Source: Haliclystus octoradiatus (taxonomy: Eukaryota > Cnidaria > Staurozoa > Stauromedusae > Haliclystidae). Taken from it: a stretch of DNA of 64,000 nucleotides. Shown here piece after piece: positions 59,159 to 64,000 of this stretch. Made by a program: the position numbers and the translations under genes. The notes under the pieces are model-generated. The model did no database searches and was not told the origin of the DNA. It worked only from the letters and a program-made list of their open reading frames with translations. The first letter of the stretch is position 1; the number at the start of each line of letters is the position of its first letter. Where the stretch lies: positions 38,788,261 through 38,852,260 of the forward strand of contig OU744446.1 in NCBI GenBank assembly GCA_916610825.1, given 5' to 3'.

Positions 59159-59641
59159 AAACCCGGTGAATCTTTATTTCCGATTGGCTCCGATACCGGT
59201 ATTAACACACTAGAACTGTGTAAATCCGTTATTACTAATTTACTATATACACGGTTGTTGATTTTGTCCGGTTTTTCAAACCAGGCATGTGACTCTTGGT
59301 ATAAACCAATCTTGAAAAGGATTTTGTTCTTCGATGTGTTGTGATTGGCTGTTTCAATTCAAATAAACAGTGTTACTATTATGTTGTATGTTGAGTTTAT
59401 GACAATACACGGATGAAATGTTCGTTTGTATAACAATGTTATGTTTCTTAACAAATAAGATAAGGTTTTTGTTCTACCATAGAAAAATACATCTTGTGTC
59501 GTACTTAAGGTAATATTGACTTAATGTCGCTTGGTTTTTTCATAGTTATCAAAAGCTTTTGATAATTTTTTTTCTTTTGATGATGTATACTTTAAACTTC
59601 AAACTTGAAACTATTGTTCATTTCTGTTTTTCTTTCCCCAG

Positions 59642-59746
59642 ATGAAATATGAAATCAAAGTCGTTATCAGCTGATAACGTCAGTCATTGAACTGGCATCA
59701 AAGCGAAACGAAATTCTAGACATTGTATATACAAGCAGATAACGAG
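59642..59746 (+). promoter_or_regulatory. 5' UTR part of the cyclase exon, with a short upstream ORF
   Basis: A pyrimidine-rich acceptor (TTTCTTTCCCCAG) ends at 59641. Immediately after is ATGAAATATGAA, opening a 10-codon upstream ORF that ends in TGA before the main ATG at 59747. It may dampen translation. Confidence 0.5.
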
Positions 59747-62700
59747 ATGCGAAAAACATTGAATTTTCGCTTATTAATTTTATTAATTCATAGTATTTTT
59801 ATGATTTATTGTCGAGATATTAAATTAGCTGTGTCTATTCCGTGGTCAGGTGGCAATTGGGACGCTGGTAAAATGTTTGCATCCGCTACGACATTAGCTG
59901 TCAATGCGATTAACGAACAAGAAAACCTTCTAATTGGACATAACCTAACATTTGTATGGGGGGATTCGCAGTGTTCAGAAAGTGCTGCTTTAACCACTGC
60001 TGTTGATATGTATACAAAGCAAGGACCCATCGATGCTTTTATTGGACCAGCGTGTAGTGATGGTTGCAAAGTAACTGGTCATTTAGCCAAACACTGGAAT
60101 ATACCTATTATATCGTACGGTTGTGCTGGCGTAGAATTATCTGTTAAAGATAGTTTCCCAACTTTTGCCCGAACCGTTGGCGTGTATGCTAAATCTGGTA
60201 TGATACTTGTTAAATTAATGAAATTATACGGATGGCAACATTTAGCAATTTTAACATCATCAAGCAGTGTTTGGTCATCAATAGCCGGAGGAGTATCAAA
60301 AGATATTACAAACAATAAGTTATCCGTCACGTATTCAACTAACTTTGATCCAACCAATCTTACAGTTAGGAAAGCACGAGATATATTGAGTGTGGCAGTT
60401 GAAAAGTCTCACAGTAAGTATACGCTTTTAGTTACCCCTCACCAGCCCAATCAGTTGGAGCTACGCGATTGATATTCTCTCATGGTAGATAGATTGCCAA
60501 ATAAGTATGATATTCTACTGCCAGATTTTAAATACAAATATATTAGCATTCGTATTTATTTATCATGTATAGTGTATGGTTAATTAGTGAGTTGTCGGCA
60601 ATTACCAAAGTAAAAGATATGTAGAACACTCCGACTACAGATTAGAGATTATCGCGTAAAATATCTTGTCAACAGATTGTCGTCAATCACGGTTCTCTCT
60701 TCCTTGGAGCATGACAGATATTTTTATCACAGAAACCCAGTAGTTTCGATACATGTCTTGAACCTTTTCTATTGGTTGCGTATCAGTAGCCTGTATGTAG
60801 ACCTTAATAGGATCAAAATCCAACTTAACTTACTAGCGAAGAAGCTATATTCTGATTTTGATGAAGTTTTTCACGCATGGGTCAGTGTATGGAACGAGTT
60901 TACTGTGAACTCATATGGAATATTTCACAAGCTCTGTCCTCTTTAGCTACTTGAAAAATGTCTTATTTCTTACCGTCGGTATCTTTATTATAATTTATGT
61001 GATGCTAATCAGTCCCGCGACCAAGCTTTCTCGTTATTTGTATTTTCTTATTTGTCATATTTTCTGTAGTCTTTCTTGTCGGTGGCTATGGCAAAACAAT
61101 TCGTACAGTTCTTTTAGCAGCAAAAGAGTTGGATTTGATTAGATCTGGTTTTGTTTTTATCGTTTATGAATTACTACCAGAGAGTTGTCACGATGGAGAC
61201 GACATTTTAACAAATGAAAAAGCCTGCAGTGCCTATGAAGGTGTTTTAGAAATCGGCCTATACGTACCACAGACCATACAATATAGTAATTTTACACAAC
61301 GTGTACGCCGTGCAATGGAAGACCCACCGTTTAATCATGTAATGCCCGCTGAAGAACAGGTATAATACTCTCAAAACTTGTTCGTACGTCATACTAATCT
61401 AAATTATTATAAAGGGGGGGTTCTCTATAGAGGTCAGGATTGACTCATGACGCATACCAAAATTGCCGCTCGGTTTTCGTTTGCAAAGATCTTCAATTCC
61501 TTCGAAATCAGCCAAATCATAAGCCAAATTTGTCATCTAGACTTTAATAATAATAATTTCTATATTTGCCAACGTAACATCATGAAATCAATATTGTTAA
61601 TACATCTTTTCAACAAAAGAACGCTGAAACAAGATGAGGCAAAATTCTTGTTTCTAATATCGACTGATATCGTCCCATGACTTTCATAGAAACCCCCTTT
61701 AAATGTGTGGTCTTTATTCTATATTCAATACGATCTAATGTTTCTTCTTTTCTAGGTTTCAGTTTACGCTGCATTGCTATATGATGCGGTTTATGCGTAT
61801 GCATTGGCAATCAATCAAACACTATATCATAACGGTTCCATTGAGAATGGAACAGAGGTTATACGTAATATATATAATCTATCATTTTCAGGTAAATGCT
61901 GTTGTAATGTATTATTCGTAGAAAACGATCCTCCAAGCCGATAATCGGATTATAAAATGAGGATTATCTTCTTTTCAGGATACTCCGGTCATGTTCTAAT
62001 CGATGACAATGGAGATCGTACTACCGCTCTCCAACTCCGTAATCTTCAAAACGGTTCATATATTCGTGTTGCTAATTTCTTTGGATTAACACAAGTTTTA
62101 GAAATGATGAATTCTACCATCCGTTGGCCTGGGGGTTCTACAAAAGTACCTCTAGGTCGGCCTGAATGTGGATTTAATGGAGAATTTTGCTCGGAAATAG
62201 AAAGTGAGCTTGATTTAGTGTATAATCCTATATATGTTCAACTATTATGCTAACTTTTTTTTATTATTATTATTATGCTAACTTGAACGTGAAATAGTAT
62301 TAATCGGTTTCTACATTCTTATGAATAGAAATTATAGCTCGTATATCCCTAATTGGAAGGAATATCATTTAATTTGCTCTGCAATTGATTCATAAAGACT
62401 TAATTTCTTGTATTGTGACACTGTTAGACGTGATCTCTGCTGAATACATAAGAAATGCGTATTAACATCACATTCATGATACATATAATGTCATGCTCAT
62501 TTTAGAGGTTTTTACCACAAAGTTTATCTTCTATCAAAACTGCTTGAAGTACTATATACCCATCTTTTATATACATTGCTTAGCTGTGGATCGATCTATT
62601 ACTTTTTTACTCTTTTCTCTTTCCATTATTCTTTTTACATTTTTGTTTACTGTCTTTGGTTTTTAGCTTGGGTTTATGCTGTTGCAGTTGCTTCTGCGGT

Positions 62701-63937
62701 TGTTTTGATTTTCGGTGTCGGTGTTGTTGCTGTATTTCATTACAGGTAAATTATCCTGCTTCAATTGCATTACCTGTTTGGAACGGTCACCTGGGTAGAG
62801 CAATCTGCATTTTTTTTAAACAAGTCATTGACATGACCTTGGCCTGCGACTTGCATATCTGTCAATGGCAGTGAGAACATATTGTTTAGAGTTTAGATTG
62901 CAAATAACTAACATCAAATAATTTTGAAAATGTCAATGAGAAGAGGCCTAAAATAAATCCTTTGCGTCAGCCATCTTTGTTCCCCATGTTGAATATTTTA
63001 GTCAGCATTCTATGTAAGTATATGCCTGCGACCAACAGAGAAGCGCAAGCTATAGTGTCTTACGATCCATACCTTGCGTAACTCTATCAGAACCTGCATA
63101 AAGGGAGCTTGGCACAACACTATTAATAAGTGCATTATGAAGGGTGTCAATTTTTTATTTTAATTCATTGACCAAAATGAGCATGTAATGCATTTGTATG
63201 TGGACTGGAAAGAATCCTCTTTTTCGTTCATACTATGTAGACGATACAATCCCAGTGATATATTCACGATGTAAATCTGTTTACAATAAGGATGATAAGC
63301 AGGTTTGCCATGAACTAGCCTTGTGTAATATATGCCGTCGATGCAGGCTCGTCGTAGAGGCATGGAATACCTATTTAAGGACTTTCAAATGCCAATTCAC
63401 AATTTATTTTCTAGGCGGAAAGCATTCGAACGTGCTCTTTTGAGTCAACAATGGAAAATTAAGTTTGATGAGATACAATTTCGTAAAAAGGTTAATGGAT
63501 TTGGTAGTCGGCGTAGCATAGTAAGTTGTCATTTTAATTGTACGTATTGTGTTCTCCTAATCTTGATCATATTGATCAGTTTGCGTGGGGAGGGTGTCTG
63601 TCCAGCCATCAACGCACACTAAAAACATAAAATTATATGAACTACACCATGAATATTCAATCAGCCCAAACACCCTCGTAAATAAAATCTGCGCTCTACT
63701 GTGCTGGCTCACCCGTCCCGGTATAGATAATAGAACAATTCAAAAATATACTAGCTAATATTTTGATTAATAAAGACATATATAATACCCCACGTGTTAT
63801 TATGGCGTATTATTTAATGTATATGATTTATGATTGATATTTAGACTACCACTCAAGATGGCAGCCATCTCTCTCTTGAATCAGCTGAAACAGATGCCGT
63901 TCACGGACAGATTTTTACAACTATAGGAATCTATGGA
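59747..63937 (+). CDS. Receptor guanylate cyclase, natriuretic-peptide-receptor-like (5' part)
   Basis: Single-pass membrane receptor expected to make cGMP on ligand binding. Exons: 59747-60413, 61070-61359, 61756-61891, 61979-62203, 62667-62745, 63415-63520, 63845-63937. They join in frame to 532 codons and end at a donor, so the rest lies beyond the window. The ATG at 59747 is the first after an in-frame TAG at 59717. Residues 1-25 form a signal peptide (FRLLILLIHSIFMIYC). The ligand-binding ANF-receptor domain follows (GPIDAFIGPACSDGC, IISYGCAG), reaching about residue 440 with several N-glycosylation sites. Exon 62667-62745 encodes the membrane helix (VYAVAVASAVVLIF). The juxtamembrane part has ALLSQQWKIKFDEIQF, typical of NPR cyclases, and the last exon enters the kinase-homology domain (QIFTTIGIYG). 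The catalytic domain is not visible, so a cyclase-less clearance receptor is not formally excluded, but that class lacks the kinase-like region. Confidence 0.93.
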
Positions 63938-64000
63938 GTAAGTACATTATATCAACGAATTCTATTTAATCGGATTGAACATTTATCGAATATCTATATT

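Noticed and set aside
60677-61142. Frames of 75-89 codons in the first coding intron of the cyclase gene
   Set aside because: They lie within the intron defined by the in-phase exons 59747-60413 and 61070-61359 and show no domain features.

Overview
The window is AT-rich animal genomic DNA. It carries multi-exon genes with GT-AG introns whose exon phases add up, many intronic transposon relics, and two very long (ATT/AAT)n microsatellites. No prokaryotic organisation is present. The gene families (CNOT4, FOXN1/4, PM20D2, a ZXD-type zinc-finger protein, a receptor guanylate cyclase) are pan-metazoan. The small introns, AT-richness and dense short repeats suggest a marine invertebrate, possibly a tunicate or other invertebrate deuterostome; that placement is inference.

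Layout. 1-16.4 kb: a CNOT4 ortholog on the minus strand, start codon at 16444, running off the left edge. Its introns hold tRNA-derived SINEs, two 177-bp inverted-terminal-repeat MITEs in opposite orientation, and a 2000-bp element with TTAA target-site duplication and roughly 280-bp inverted ends. 16.4-19.9 kb: no gene. 19.9-26.1 kb: a four-exon FOXN1/4-type forkhead gene on the minus strand. 26.1-32.6 kb: apparently intergenic, apart from one isolated exon-like stretch resembling an immunoglobulin domain (minus, 28083-28203) and an unexplained GC-rich block. 32.6-35.1 kb: a small plus-strand three-exon gene I do not recognise. 35.7-36.9 kb: a PM20D2-like M20 dipeptidase, minus strand, one uninterrupted coding exon. 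37.1-48.0 kb: a ten-exon plus-strand gene for a seven-finger C2H2 protein most like the ZXD (ZXDC) family, divergent from PM20D2 across about 210 bp. 48.0-59.6 kb: a gene-poor stretch with the 378-bp ATT microsatellite and a young SINE. 59.6-64 kb: the 5' half of a natriuretic-peptide-receptor-like guanylate cyclase, plus strand, running off the right edge.

The genes do not form an evident pathway. They are independent transcription units: an mRNA-decay/ubiquitin factor, two transcription factors, a metabolite-repair peptidase and a cell-surface cGMP receptor. The most distinctive non-genic signals are mobile elements. They include a family of elements built from repeated TTCATGAA palindromes clustered in the zinc-finger gene, a near-perfect hairpin element with 9-bp target-site duplication in its last intron, the 2000-bp TTAA element, and SINEs with intact target-site duplications. 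I found no convincing new molecular system; the best candidates for novelty are the unrecognised gene at 32.6-35.1 kb and the TTCATGAA element family.
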